This document shows positions 1-13,700 of a DNA stretch of 64,000 nucleotides, piece after piece. The number at the start of each line of letters is the position of its first letter. Within the stretch, counting starts at the first letter, position 1. The stretch is from Solea solea. Lineage: Eukaryota; Chordata; Actinopteri; Pleuronectiformes; Soleidae. The notes beneath the pieces are model-generated. The model was not told the origin of the DNA, searched no databases, and was given only the letters and a program-made list of their open reading frames with translations. The stretch covers positions 12,833,001-12,897,000 of the forward strand of contig NC_081150.1 of the NCBI RefSeq assembly GCF_958295425.1, read 5' to 3'. The position numbers and the translations under genes were made by a program.

Positions 1-360
1 TAGAAAAACGTCCTATTTTTTGAAGCAGTTTGTCTGCATCTCTTCATGAGATAAAACACTCTCAAACACAAAAAGCTATTTTCCCAATAGCTATGATTCA
101 CATAAACACGAAATGATGTGCTAATTATCACATTCAACATGAATTGCAATTAGGCTCCTACAAGTAATATACAAATACAATTATAAAATCTTTTTGAAGA
201 CCATCTGAACAAATATGACTTTCCTCTCCAAACTCTGTGGACCTTAAAGTCAGCTTTGGGCATCAAAGAGGTTTTTCGGTTTTTCACAGTGAGCGTGATA
301 TAAAAGCTGACACTTCAAATACAGCCTGATGAACACAAAGCCAGAGGTGGAGAAAAGTAC
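1..360. other. syne1: Intron 3' of w91, cut by window edge
   Basis: AT-rich sequence following the w91 donor (GT at 360-359). I looked for the next nesprin-1 exon (QIKHELLESQ-like) and for a KASH segment and saw neither. Confidence 0.7.
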
Positions 361-489
361 CGTGAGAGTCTTGTGATGAGCTCGTAATGTCTCACGATCC
401 ACTCTGGGAGGGACTGGCACCACCTCGTTCCTCCTGCGGTCGATGTTCTCCAGCCACAGCAGCAGACCGTGGCTCATCTCATGGAACTC
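361..489 (-). CDS. syne1: syne1 exon w91
   Basis: 43 codons, lead 0, tail 0. Reads EFHEMSHGLLLWLENID to AHHKTLT. It matches the human stretch GFHEMSHGLLLMLENID, within the last spectrin repeats before the KASH-proximal tail. Acceptor CAG ends at 490. Confidence 0.95.
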
Positions 490-1841
490 CTGAAAGGACA
501 CGTGGTGTTACTCACAGTTAGCCTTGTTCGTCTCTTTTTTATTTATTATTACAGTTTTGTGTGTGCATAAATAAAATGTCAGTATTAAGTCTATTTAATT
601 TTAATCCTGGTTTCATACAGGAAACTTTTATAGATAGATTATCTCAAATCTTTGTTGGTGACAACAATTCAACATAGTATGAAACAGAAATTTGCCTTAA
701 AAGTATGGACTAAAAGATCCCTTCACAGGCACATACACTCATACAATAAAAAACATTTAATCTAAGAAACAAAACACTGTAATGATTCAAAAAAAACTAA
801 ATATTTTTGCATCTTTTTATACCTGGCACTGCATCAGCGCCCTCTGCAGTTCTTCCCTCCAGTCCTCCAGTGAGTTACCGAGCTGATCCCAGCGCGAGTT
901 CATCTCTTTCAGCACGTCCCTCAGTTCCCAGGCTTCCTCAGAGTCGGGCTCTGTCTGGAGAAAGTCTGCGCTGCTCAGGTTGATGGACAGAACCTCCGAT
1001 TTGTGGGCGTCCATGCCCCTCTGCAGCTCCTGAGAGCGAGACACATGAGTGTGAGGAATTAATGAGACCATGTACACAACACAGTGTAGCATGACTTCAT
1101 GGTGCTACTGGATAGAAAAGGCTGAGAATAGCTGAACTGCCAACAGATATAGCTCAGCAAGATTAGACTGTGATGATCAGGATATGTCAGATGCCTCTCA
1201 TTTATAGAATAGTGATATCTTGCCTAATGTTTTGCACAGGCAGCAACAGCTGGACTGGTATGTTTGAATATGTGAGGGTGAGTTCAAGGGCAAAGTGGTC
1301 GGCACCCAAAAATGTGAAGAAGGACAAAGAAATCTGATGGTTGCATGATCCATATTTGGCAAAGATAAATTATCAAAGATAATAAGAGCAAATAACACTT
1401 ATAAGATTTTATTAGATGGGAATTTGGCTCAAATACAGAACTGAGTTGTGGGGAAAAAAAAGTTATCTCTCGTCAAACGTTTGTTCTACTACAGTAATTG
1501 AAACAGATGCACGTGTAGCGCACTAACCTTGAGCGTCTTGATTCTCTGCTGGATGGTGTGTATGTCCGTGCTGAGCTCGAGCCCTCGCAGCTGCCTCAGT
1601 TCCACCTCAGACTGACCCAGCCAGGTTCTCATGGTCTGCACATCTGAGATCAGCTGCTGCCACTGCTGCAGGTTCTGTTTGTGTCTGTGTTTCTCGCTTA
1701 GTGACTGAGCCTGGATCAGCTCCCAGCGCTCAATCACACCTGGAGGCAAAAAAAAAGGTTCATAGATCCAGTTAACACATCAGCTCATTCTGGATTTACA
1801 TGAAGAGGCCATCTGTCTGTCCTCCTGCAGTGTTTGAAAAT

Positions 1842-1874
<33 letters not shown>

Positions 1875-4800
1875 TTATAACTGACCAGCGCTCTGAGTGT
1901 CTGTGCTGGTGGGCTTGTTGAGGCCTGGCATGTCATCCTCGTCTTCAGTGAGTTCTTCCTCTGTTCTCTTCACAGCGTCTATGCTGCCTCGACACTCTCC
2001 CATCAAACGCATCTGGAATACGACAAAAGCATTTCTAGATGAGGCTTTCTACACTTAGCTTCAGCACACTGATGACTGATGTCATAAACTTAAACAAGTA
2101 AAAATGAATAGGACTTACATAGCCCATGTATGTGGAGTCAATTTCAGGGCTGGAGCGGTTGGCGTTGGCCTCTCTCTGCTGGAGGTGATATCGTCCAGCG
2201 TCCAGAGCCTGATCCAGCTGCCTCAGACTGGCCTCCAGCTGATCTGGCTCCCCTACACACAGGTCACAACAAGGTCAGTGGGAACTAGGAGGGTTAAGGT
2301 TTCATTAGCATGCGAGTGAGTGTGGACTGACGGTGCAGTGGCATGCATTAATCTGTAATGCAAGAAAATGTAAAATGGTTTCAGAAAAGGAGAAAACAAA
2401 TCTAGCTTTGACCCACTGGACAATTTTATTAGCTGTTAAATGCAAAAAAAAAAAGAAAAAAGGTAGTATATTTAGTGAGCATGCAATGGTGTCATCTTTG
2501 CAAAGAGAAGCGCAAAGTTTTATTTTGATGATGGCTCATGCAGCGTTGATGATGGGTGGTAACAGACTTGTGTTAAAAAAAGGTTTGTTTTATTTGTGGC
2601 ATGCTCCTTTAATTCATGCTCCATTGAAGCTGCCTACCAGAGGACGATTTCAGTGTGTTCTCAGTCAGTTTTATATAGGCCTCTGGACTCTCTGGGATAA
2701 CTATATCTGGGAATAGAAACATACAACATGTATTGGCTATAATGTGACTAAAAGTATTATTTTTTATAAATCTAAAAAGATTTGGTGATGCATTGGCCTT
2801 GATGTCTTAATGCCAGATCTGGATTTCTGAATATTTTTGTTTATGTGAATGTTTGAGTAGCAGAACACTTCAAAAAGCTTTCAAATGCTTCCCTGTTTTC
2901 CACAGCAAAACGTTAACATGAAACAATACTCGGAATATATGAAGCAAAAATAAATACTAGCACCATAATTTATACTTTCCTGGAGTGTCATGTTGTTTTC
3001 CACACCAGAAAAGCAGCAGTTACTACTTCCTTACAACTGAAACATTTTCAACTAATTCTATTTGACCAAAGATATTGACTTCAAATTATCAAATACATTC
3101 TATTTATTTCATCTCATCTGTTTTAAATTGCCTGCTACAAGTTAAAGTAACAGCTCAGTTTTAAATTTGAGTAAATGTATTTTCATTAATCATTTGTTAC
3201 AGGAAACTTCCTTAATCGTCTATGATGTACATTTGACTGCAGAGAAATCTGACCTGTGCACTGAATTAAAGACAAATGAAATGAAATTTAGCCAGTGCAC
3301 AATGCAACATTGTCACAATTTTGCCAAAAAACTATATCATTCTTTCATGCAAAATGACCTAAAATGTACTTCAGAATCAGCAATGGAAAAACTTCTCATA
3401 TTTCCATGCACCACAAATCGGCATAATATACACATTAAGTCCACTATCCATGACACATTATGTAAAATCAGACCAACCTGACAGTACTGTGGTATTTGTC
3501 CTCAGATACTCATCCTCCTCCTCCTCTTGCCCTCCTCTTTCTCCATGACCTCGTCCTCCAGGACTCTCCAAACCTCTACTCAAGTCGTAGTCGTGGTCCC
3601 ACTCTAACGGGATGGAGTCGACGCTGGCTGGGGTATCTCGTCCGGAGCGGTCGGCGCGGATGGCGGTCGTAGCTGTGGCTTGGCGACTGGACGATTGCGG
3701 TGAAGAAGAGTCGCCCCACTGAAGCTCAGAGAGGTCGGCACTTTCGTCCATGTCAAGTTCTCTGTCTGAACCGTCCAGCTCATCGTCAGCCAGCTGCAGA
3801 GAGGAGAATGCACACAGAACACGGAAGATCACACACTCTGTAAACATTCTTAAATTTCATTAAGTGGGAGAATGCAGGTTGGGAGGTGTTTATATGTGGT
3901 GTAATGACTGTTAACATGTCAGTGTGACATATTTTGGAACAGTTTGCATTTTGTTCCTGGCCATCTGTCAGTGTGAAACTATGGCTGACACATGTTTTCA
4001 CTATGTCACAGGAGGTGAACGACGACAGCTGTAGAGAACATTTAGTAATGTATATTAGGGAATCGGGGTGGGCAATCCAGGAAAAAAAAAAATTCAAAGG
4101 TCTGAACAAAGGTCGCATCTTATTAGTCGAATAATTGTTGAAAAATCAGTTCCAGTGCTAGTGGTTCATTTCAATAGGACAGGCCGAGGTAATGCTGCAG
4201 TGTGAGCACAGAGGGCTGTTGACCTCCAACAATGTTGCTGCCAAACTATAAATATGTCTTGATATATGAACCACATTAAATTCTACATGACTAATTTCTT
4301 GCCTCAAATTATCTTAAAAACTGTGTTCAGTGATTTAGAAAAAGTTTTATTTCTAATCTTTACTGTATGTTACCTCCATAGAGGTAGACATCTCTACTAT
4401 ATAGTAGTCCCACCTCTGAGATCCGCCTCCATCAGATCCATCTGATCTAATGCAGAATACAATACACTGGTTTCTATGAAAAGCAGGGAAATTGCCTTTG
4501 TACGTCAACGTAATAGTTGCACACGCAAATCGACTTTTAAAAATAAAAATGACACATCGATTATTTGATAATCATGACCCATCCCTAATGTCTATACAGG
4601 GCTTTTTCAGTTTACTGCCATAACATTACTTCAGGTTTTCTTTGTGCTACATGATGAAGTCGCTTGTGTATCTGCACTCACAGGCAGCCGTGTGAGTTTC
4701 TTGTAGTATCTGTCGACTCGCCCAAACACCTCCTGACAGTATCTCTGCAGCTCCTCCAGCTCCTCCTCAATGACAGCTGCGTCCAGAGGTTCGCTCTTCT

Positions 4801-7800
4801 CAATCAGAGCTTCGCCCTGTCTGAACACCAGCTCGATTTTCCCCGTGTTCAGGTAGATCTCCTGCTGGAACGCCTGGAACACACACCCACACATGCAGCA
4901 CAGCACAGGTTTAGAACAAAGGAGAGCTTCGTCTAACAGTGATATCATTACTGAAATGTTTTTCTATATTATATCTCGAAGAGAAAAAGGTTCTGTTTTG
5001 ATAAACTGCAGATGTTTAGCTACACCTTACTGGATACAATAAAGCGGATAACATGGTAGATTTCAGTTTTGTACAAATACTGTAGATTCCATTTTAAACT
5101 AGAACACACTGTAGACTGTGCTCTGTATCATGTCGGCTTCTTGCGTCCTCCAAAATCTTCACAGTATTAAAACATCGAGTCACATCTCACCTTGAGCTGT
5201 TTTATCTTGGCCTGTACGTCACACTCAGAGAAGTGCTCGATATTAGTGAGCTGGAGGTCCATCTCCGTCAGCCACACCAGGATGCTGTCTCGTGCCGTCT
5301 CAAACTCCTCCCTCTGGCTGATAAAGTGCTGCATGAACACAGAGAGACAAAACAATACTCAGTTTACTTTTTGATAAAGCTGTAGGATATAATTACTATA
5401 CTAGAGGATAATAGAACATGATATTACCCTGAGTCTGCGCAGGATGGCAGCTACTCTTCTCTGCAGGTTATCCCATCGCTTGTTTCCATTATGAACCATT
5501 TCTCTGAGACGACAGGAGGAGTCGGTGCGGTTCTCACGAGCCAGGCGGCGATACTGTTTGTTGATGAGCTCTAGCTGCGTCAGACACTCCTGCACCTGAC
5601 GCTGGAAGGCCTGCAACCAAAACACACAAGAACACTTTAAAGCTAGGAATAAGTCAGTAAGGCTCTCTTTAAAACACTATAAATGCAATATTACATTTGT
5701 GCTTTAAACGTCACAATAATCAGCTTTCTGTTAGAATCCTGTAGTACACTGAGGAATTTATTGTTGAGGTTTGTAATGTGGCACAAGCAGGGCAGATGGC
5801 AGTGGCCCAGGCCAGACAGTGAGCCAGCAGGAATGTGCACGTGCACACTGATGGACTGTGGCAGCTGAGCAGACCAGTGCAGATGAGTTTCAGTAACATG
5901 ACACTTCTCCCTTTCTCTGTATCCTCTACCCTGCAGAGACTTTCTCTGTGTTCCAATGCAACTCACAGGGAGAAATAAAAAAGTCGGACAAGAGCTCTTT
6001 TTTAACTTCAAATCACGTTCACTTGAGGACTATGACCTGGACAACTGAAAACCTTGTGTCTGTTTTCCTTTCTCGTGCACCCACAAATGTTTGCATGTAA
6101 ACAGTGTAAAAGCAGGTATGACACATTCTGATCTTGAAAAGTGAAAAAAAACAAAACACACCTCAAACTTCTTGAGCTCCTCTTTTGCCACAGTATAAAG
6201 AACTCCAGAGGAGTTTGGCAGCGCTGCTGTTCTTTCTGAGGTCTTCAGCCAGTCCTCAAACCTGGAGTAATCATCCAGAAACTTCTGCCACAACCTCCAC
6301 GTTTCCTCAATCCTGCAAAGAATATCCACCCATGTTATGGCTACAATACTACTAATTCTCTGATATATACTGTATGTTCCCAACTATCTATGATTACCCT
6401 TTGCAAACAAACAACAGGGTTATCTAATGGAATCTAGATTTAATCACCAGTTAATGCATGTGAATACAGTATATAAGCATTTATCCAACAAGCACTGACT
6501 TGAGCCTCCTCTCCATGGACATGGCACAGATGTTCCTCCAGCGTCTGTCCAGCCCTCGGGTGGCCTGCTGGATGGAGTCACACTCCGTCTCTGTGGAGCA
6601 GGCATCGCAGTCGTGGAGCAGGACTTCGCACAGGTTCAACACGGACGCCACACCTGTGCTGTGTTTCTCTATGTCCCTCTGCAGCTCCTACAAATCAAGT
6701 GAGATCTCTCTGTAACATTATTGTACATTAAAAACCCTCTCATCGGTTGCAATAAAGGGTGTGTGGGTTTTGTTACTTCTGCAGTTCACCAAATGCTTCC
6801 CAACAATATGCAGCCAGAAAAGTCGGCCTGGGAAACTACGTGTTTGTGTGCTGGAGAGAAAGAGCAGATTTAGAGCAGCATGAAGTTCACTGACACCTAC
6901 CGTGGGCTTGTTTTCAGCTAACAACAGAGATGGAGGCGTGAGTCATGCTACGATTTCCTCAGCTCTTGAGGAAATCGTAGCATGACTCAAGCTGCCGCTC
7001 ATTTTCCACCATCTCTGCCTGAGTCACATTGTTATGCTCTTAGTATTCATTTTAATATCTATAACTGACAGGGGGCCACACGGTGGAACACATGGCTAGC
7101 ACTGTTGCCTTGCAGCAAGAAGATTGCCAGTTTCTGTGTGGAGATTGGACACCTTTCTGTGTGGAGTTTGCATGTTGTAATTGAAGAACTGACTAAAATG
7201 GACATATATGTACATATAATATATGCCAGTGTGCATAAGTATGCTTATAGTCATTGCATAAGAGAATTAAGAGATTCACTGTCAAGTTATTCAAGCTTGT
7301 AAACAACAGAATATCTATTTTTTCTGCTCTGCATGTGCACAGCTCATGATTGTGTACGTGTGGTGGTATCTACCTGCTGCTGGTTGAGTTTCCTCTGAAT
7401 CTCCTGGTCGTCACAGGTGTCGTAGACGATGGGTCTGGACAGCTCTGTCTCAATGTGAGACAGCCAGGAACGCAGGGTGCTCATGTTTTTATCTAACTGC
7501 TGCACGGCGACCAGAGTCTCCCTCAACTTCTTGACCCTGTTAGTGAGACAAAGCCAGAGCCAACATATGAAGCAAAATATGTTGTCAGATTATTGGACAG
7601 TTTACTAAGTTATATTACTATTAAAAGCATGAATAGTGGTTGAAATACATATGGCCATATGTCATTTAACATTATCAGGATATAAATAATGTTTATTTCT
7701 GATGATATTTATAGAGTTGCAAATTATATCAACACCATGTAAACAATAAGGCAAAAACACATGCTATGTGCACGAACACAGACAAAGTATGAGAATTATT

Positions 7801-10728
7801 ATTTCAATGCTGGACAAATTTATGTTGGTAAGTGATAAAACCTTATTTTACCCCTACACAACAACTGGGAGCCATTTTGGATCTGCAAATGCCAGACATT
7901 TCCTAACTCTGACAACTGCAATCATAATATGTGAATCAAGTTTAAAATGAAACAACATCCAGCTCTTACAACAGTTCACACACTGAGCTTAACATTCAAT
8001 GCCTCACCCTTGTAAGTAATGCAATTCTATCTGCCACACATGATGAGAATGAATGATTTATTATGTAAACAAACTTAAGTCAAAAACAATGGACACGTTG
8101 AGTAAGGTCTACTCCACCTAGTTACTATAAACTAAAACTGACTGCACTGGTCAGAGGAAAGATTTATTACCTCCAACTCCGTCATGACCGGAATGGTCTC
8201 AGTTCCACACGTCACAATACAACATAACGTGGTACATTCAAGCGAGTGCAGAGCTTTGGACATTATTTAACACAGGGCCTAAATAAACCCCTCATTTTAA
8301 AATGCTTTATTCACACTGACATTAACATGCCTACTATTCTCTAATCTGTTTGGATCTTACTGTACTCCACCCTGAGCTGGGAACACAGACAGGCTGGCTA
8401 AAGCAAAAACTGCATGAGACTATTTTAGTGCTGTAAAACCTGTACAGTCGGTCTTAAAAAAACAACAAAACATAAAACCACAAAAACTCAAGTTTGTCCT
8501 GCCTGTTGACATCGCAGTCGCAGTCTGGCAGATACTCCTCACTCGGGCACCCTGCCATAGTATCCGTCCCTAAATCCAAAACCATGAGGGTGCAAAATTC
8601 CCACCGACAACAGTAATGTTGTTACAGCGTTACAGTGTAGCTCCAAACACTCTTCTCTTTCATCTGCGAGCTCCACGCGGGGCTTTTTGTAAACTCTTGT
8701 CTGTGCAGCAGGGGGAGGGTCAGCAGGTAGTGGTTGGGTGGCACAACTGTGACTTATCAACTGTTGCTGGCCATGGTTAAAAAAGAGAACTGCAACAGGC
8801 ATGTGTGTGTGTGCCTAAGAGTGACATGTGCTGCTGTTTCTAAAAAGAGACCTACAGTCACAGGCATGTGCCACAGAGCTGGCCTGTGTTGGCATACCAG
8901 ACACCAAATACACACAGAGGGAGTGAGAACAGCAGCACAGACTGCTGGCTCCATACATAAATATTAGTGCACAGTGAGCAGATTTTTTTATTTTATTTTT
9001 TTTAAGAAATTCCCCCCACAAGAAAAAAAATTGCTAATTAAAGCTAATATGCAAGGATTTCTGCTCTCCACGACAGCTGTAGAGTCCCTGTCCTTGATGT
9101 TTTTCTGTTACAGACAGATATAAGGGACAAAGAGAGTGCAGCTGTCCGTATGAGGTCACACTCAGTCCCAGACCCAGAGGGCCATAACCAGAGGACAGCT
9201 GGGGTGGTGGAAACAGAGGTAGTCACAGCCAAAGGTTGTTTAAATTTACAACAACATACAGAACATGGAGTTTTTATTTTCCAGTGATAACTATATCGCT
9301 GACAAATTGTATGTACTGTCAAGGGAGTATGGACTTAAATCGCACGTAACTTTAGCATAGTTACATATGCATTGTGTATGGTGTTCTCTAATATGTTCTA
9401 TCCCCTTTAAATAAACACAGAACAAATAAATAGATAGAGTCTACATTACATTTTGGATTGTCATAGTCAGTAGCAAACTGGTTCCAACTCAGAAAAGCCA
9501 AGTGCCAAAAAGGCACGAAGAGAACAAATGATGAGGAATGTGACTTCTTTGCTTGGTTTGCAGCTCCACTTAGTGGAAACCCCACTGACACCAATGAGGA
9601 GCTCAGGAAATGCCTCAGCAGCATTGTGGGAAAAAGAATTTCCCATTACATGTCCTACAGCGTGGGAAGGTTACCAGGGAAACAAAGCCAGACCGAAGCA
9701 TTCCTCCACTAATATAATCTCTTTTCCAATAAAAGGAGTAATACAAAGAGGGAGCTTTAGGGTCAAGTGTAAACAAACTCAGGAATAGCTTTCACTTCCA
9801 GGTGTTCAAAAGCAGGTAAATACCAGCCTGTCATTTCAGGACATTTCCTTTCCACATTCACAGAGACAACACAAACTATATTGTCAAATAACACTCGCCA
9901 CCTGTTTATAAGATTTTTGTGCACCCACCTGGCAGCAATGAGGTCCAGCAGGTGTTGCCAGCGCTCGCTGACTTTGCTGAGTTTGTGTTGAATATCGGCT
10001 GCCTTGCTGTCTTGGCTGGCCCTGGCCAGGCGTTCACCCTTAACCTGCAGCTGGTGCTTGTTTTCCTGAGCCACGCTGATCTCCTCCTGGTAGTCCTGGG
10101 GTACAAACACAGAGCAGGTTAACATGGGGAGCTGTCAGTGTGGTGTACAGCGCCAGTGTGTGTTCAAAATGAGACTGACATTAAAACGGACTGCAGGAAG
10201 ATTTCCTGAGCAAACCACTCAAAAGGATGTCTTTAAGCAAGCAGTCTAACTGCTATTTATTAAAGTTGTGACTATGCCATTAACAAATAAATAAGGAAGA
10301 GCAATTTCAACTTTCTTCCTATCACTCTGACCCTGTTCTTCTTCTTCGTCTGCATGAATAAACATGTTGAGTTCATTCATTTATACACACGTTTGTGATG
10401 TAGGTCATTTTAAGTTTGTGCTGAAATCACCTTGCGCAGTTTCTCGATCATCTCTTCAATGCTGATGTCTCCATTCTGAGAAACCTTGCTCTCCATCTGT
10501 GTGAGCCACTCACACAACTCCTTGTTCTTCTCATTGAACACAGCCCACTCGTTCAACTTCTCGCTCACTTGCTGCTTGCGCAGGGAAAGCTACAGAGGAC
10601 ACAGTGGAGGACAGGGACAGGACGACAGAAAGAATAAGAATATGATAGAAAACATGTAGCAATGGAGTGATGACAAAACAGACCAAATATGAAAAAAATA
10701 AGTAATAAAACTTGACAATTTAGTTATG

Positions 10729-10785
<57 letters not shown>

Positions 10786-13700
10786 GACCAGAGTCAGGTA
10801 AAAAATGTAAGTGTTCAAAAACACACATATCCAATTTTAATAAACAATGAGTGCTGGACAGGATTGACAATAAGCCTAAAAGCAAAAAGTGTCTGCACAT
10901 CAAAATATCTTTGCTGACCTGGTGTGTAATAAAGATAGAAAATATGCTACACTAATGCTTTAATTCCTTCTCATATTTACAACAACACTCAAATTAGCAG
11001 TGTTGATCCTGTGATGCATTAAGTGTAGCCATGGATATGGAAAGTTAGCAATAACTTTATCATGTATAGATGTGCTCTACGAGGACTTGGTAAAGAAATC
11101 GTTTTTCCTCTGGTGCCCAATAAGTCACCACTACAAGTAAAAGATAAGTGGCAATTACACAAGTAAGCATTTTTTTTTTTTAAATGATAGAATATATAAA
11201 AAAACACAAGAACGTGTACTGAGTACTGTGCGTATTTACCTGGTGGCAGACCTCTTCCCACTGGCGCTGTAGCAGCTGGAGGCGTTCCTGTAGGACAGTG
11301 ATGTCATCTGCACTAACCACACCCTCCAAGGAGTCCCTCAGCAGGAACAAGGAAGTGAGGTCATCAGTCCATCCCTCCACACTGCTCTCGATCTCCTGCT
11401 TACACATGACATGACAGAGCCTTAGATGTAAAGCTACAGTCAGACCGTCCTATCAGTGGGGACTTTCCATCTTCATCAGCAGCCACAGTGAAGCAGGAAA
11501 ACCACAGAGCAAGTACCAAGAGAGTACTGAAGCTCAACTGCAGCTACTGCCAGCACAGAAACAGTAACAAGGAAAAGCTCAACTGTAAACTGTCACTGAA
11601 TATTACTTATATTACTTACTTATATATTTCCCAATAAGACACAAGACTTGTGCTAAATGCCAAAATTAGAATTTGGTATTCTATAAAATGGCAGTAACAC
11701 ATGACATTCAATGAAAATGCATTGGCTACATTCAAGGTTACAGACAGTATAAGATAACAGAAGCCTCTAACCTTGCATCTCCTCCTCCTCCTCCTCTATC
11801 ACTGTGATGGCTGTGCTGCAGTGTAATCATTTGTGGACCCAGAGAATGTCTCCATTTAACAACACGCACAAAAGGAAGCACACACATGCACACATACATA
11901 CATACTCACACCCCCACAGGAAGCAGGGATGCTCTCTCTCTCTCTCTCTCTCTCTTACCTCGCTCACTCTCATGCGCACGCAACCTCTCTGCCTTTCTCT
12001 CTCCCCACCCCCTCTCTCTCTCCTCAGCTGATGCTGATTACGTGCAGCTACTCTGACTGCCCTCCACCTCCCTGGGGAGCTGGGGACGCTTCTAGCATGA
12101 AATGTAACTGCGTATAACATCCAGCAGTTAAGGAAAAACTGAGGAGGGATCATAATGTGATATTTCACGCTGTAGTTGGAGCAAATTAAGAAGATAAAAG
12201 CATTCGTGTTTGCTCATCTCCAAATCACACCATGCATTCACATGGTAACATCCTGGAATCATCTCTGCCTGAGACATATGGAAACATCTTTACTAACTAA
12301 TGTGTATTTGAAATGATACAGACAAATCATAGGCAAAAAAAAAACAAAAACATGCTTCTCTTTCAATCTAGATTAAGACTCAAAATTTGTGTCCCCGTAG
12401 GGAAATAAACAAAATATACACTGACAGAAAGCTGAAACAACAAGGTCAAACAAAACAAACGGCAAGTGATGGAAAATAGTGTTTTACATCTTTTCGCCTG
12501 TTTTCAGTTTGTCCTTGGAGCAAAATTAAGTGTATGTATGTGTGTGTGTATTATGATCTCACCTTGCATCTGATTTGCTCTGACTGTAGCTCCTCTTGGT
12601 GATCAGGCAGTAGCACAGACAGCTTCCTCTTAAAGGCCCTCAGCTTCTCCAGCGACGCATCTATGCCCTTTTCACATCGTTCCCAGTTCTAACACAAACA
12701 CACACACGGATTTGCACAGCTATTCTTGTTAGAACACTGCATTCAATTCCATTTGGGCAGCCTGAACAAAGCATTATCCCCAGCCTTAACAATAACCAGT
12801 AAAAGCCTAACCCTAACCTTAACCTAACCACACATCAAAGCTTAGCCCCAAACCAGCTTAACCAGCTCCCCTGAAATCAGGTACTGCCTTATTGGGCCAA
12901 GGGTTTGGTCTTTATAAGGATCTACTGGTCCTGACAAGATAAGTGTTTATGCCATATAAGGTCCTAAAGAGATAACACATACAAGTATGTGCACGTTGAG
13001 ACAGAGTGATACAGCAAAAAGCCGACAACCAAAGAGGAGAATTATTGAACACAGCATTATAACAAAAGAGGGAGGCTCCAAAGGGCACAGACTACAGCTA
13101 TTTTTAGGGTCTGAATATCAATGCAGTGCAGGGTTATATTTGGTTAGAAAAAACAGCAGCTAAGTAGCATTCCTCAACTACGAGTCATACTTAAAGAACA
13201 AAACACAGGGACAGAATTGAAGATGTTTTGTAAGTGCCAAACTCAGATGACTGAGAAAAAAATTACCAAGCTCATAGAGGAAGATTCGGAGAGAGAAAAA
13301 TCCTTTGAACAGTGTCATTCTGTCCCTTTCAAAAATCTTGGTACAGTCACAACCAGTAAAATCATGTTCATTTGTGCCATTTTGTAATGCTTGTACATAA
13401 GTGAGGATTGCATGCACATGTTTATATGATGCTCTGCCATTATCTGACTACACAAGTAAAAGAGCGCTCTGTCGCCATCCTTTCCTTCCTTTCTAGACTC
13501 AAAATATAACTTTGCATAATTCATAATCTGGTTTCACTGTGCTGCACTGCACTCACTGAAGCGCCATCGCCTTTTTCAATGCAGCATGTTAGTGACAGCC
13601 TAGCCGACAACAAACCCTGTACTCAAACAGGATTTCTGCACATTTGTAAGTGGTGTGCCCCAAAAACATCTTTTGACACTTATTGCTAAAATGCCAAAAC

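Noticed and set aside
1..360. A possible final KASH-domain exon before w91's 3' intron end.
   Set aside because: No transmembrane-coding or nesprin-like frame is visible on the minus strand in this AT-rich stretch.
2333..2716. Plus-strand 127-codon ORF.
   Set aside because: It overlaps the DV23 exon on the opposite strand and has no recognisable domain; the minus-strand exon explains the openness.
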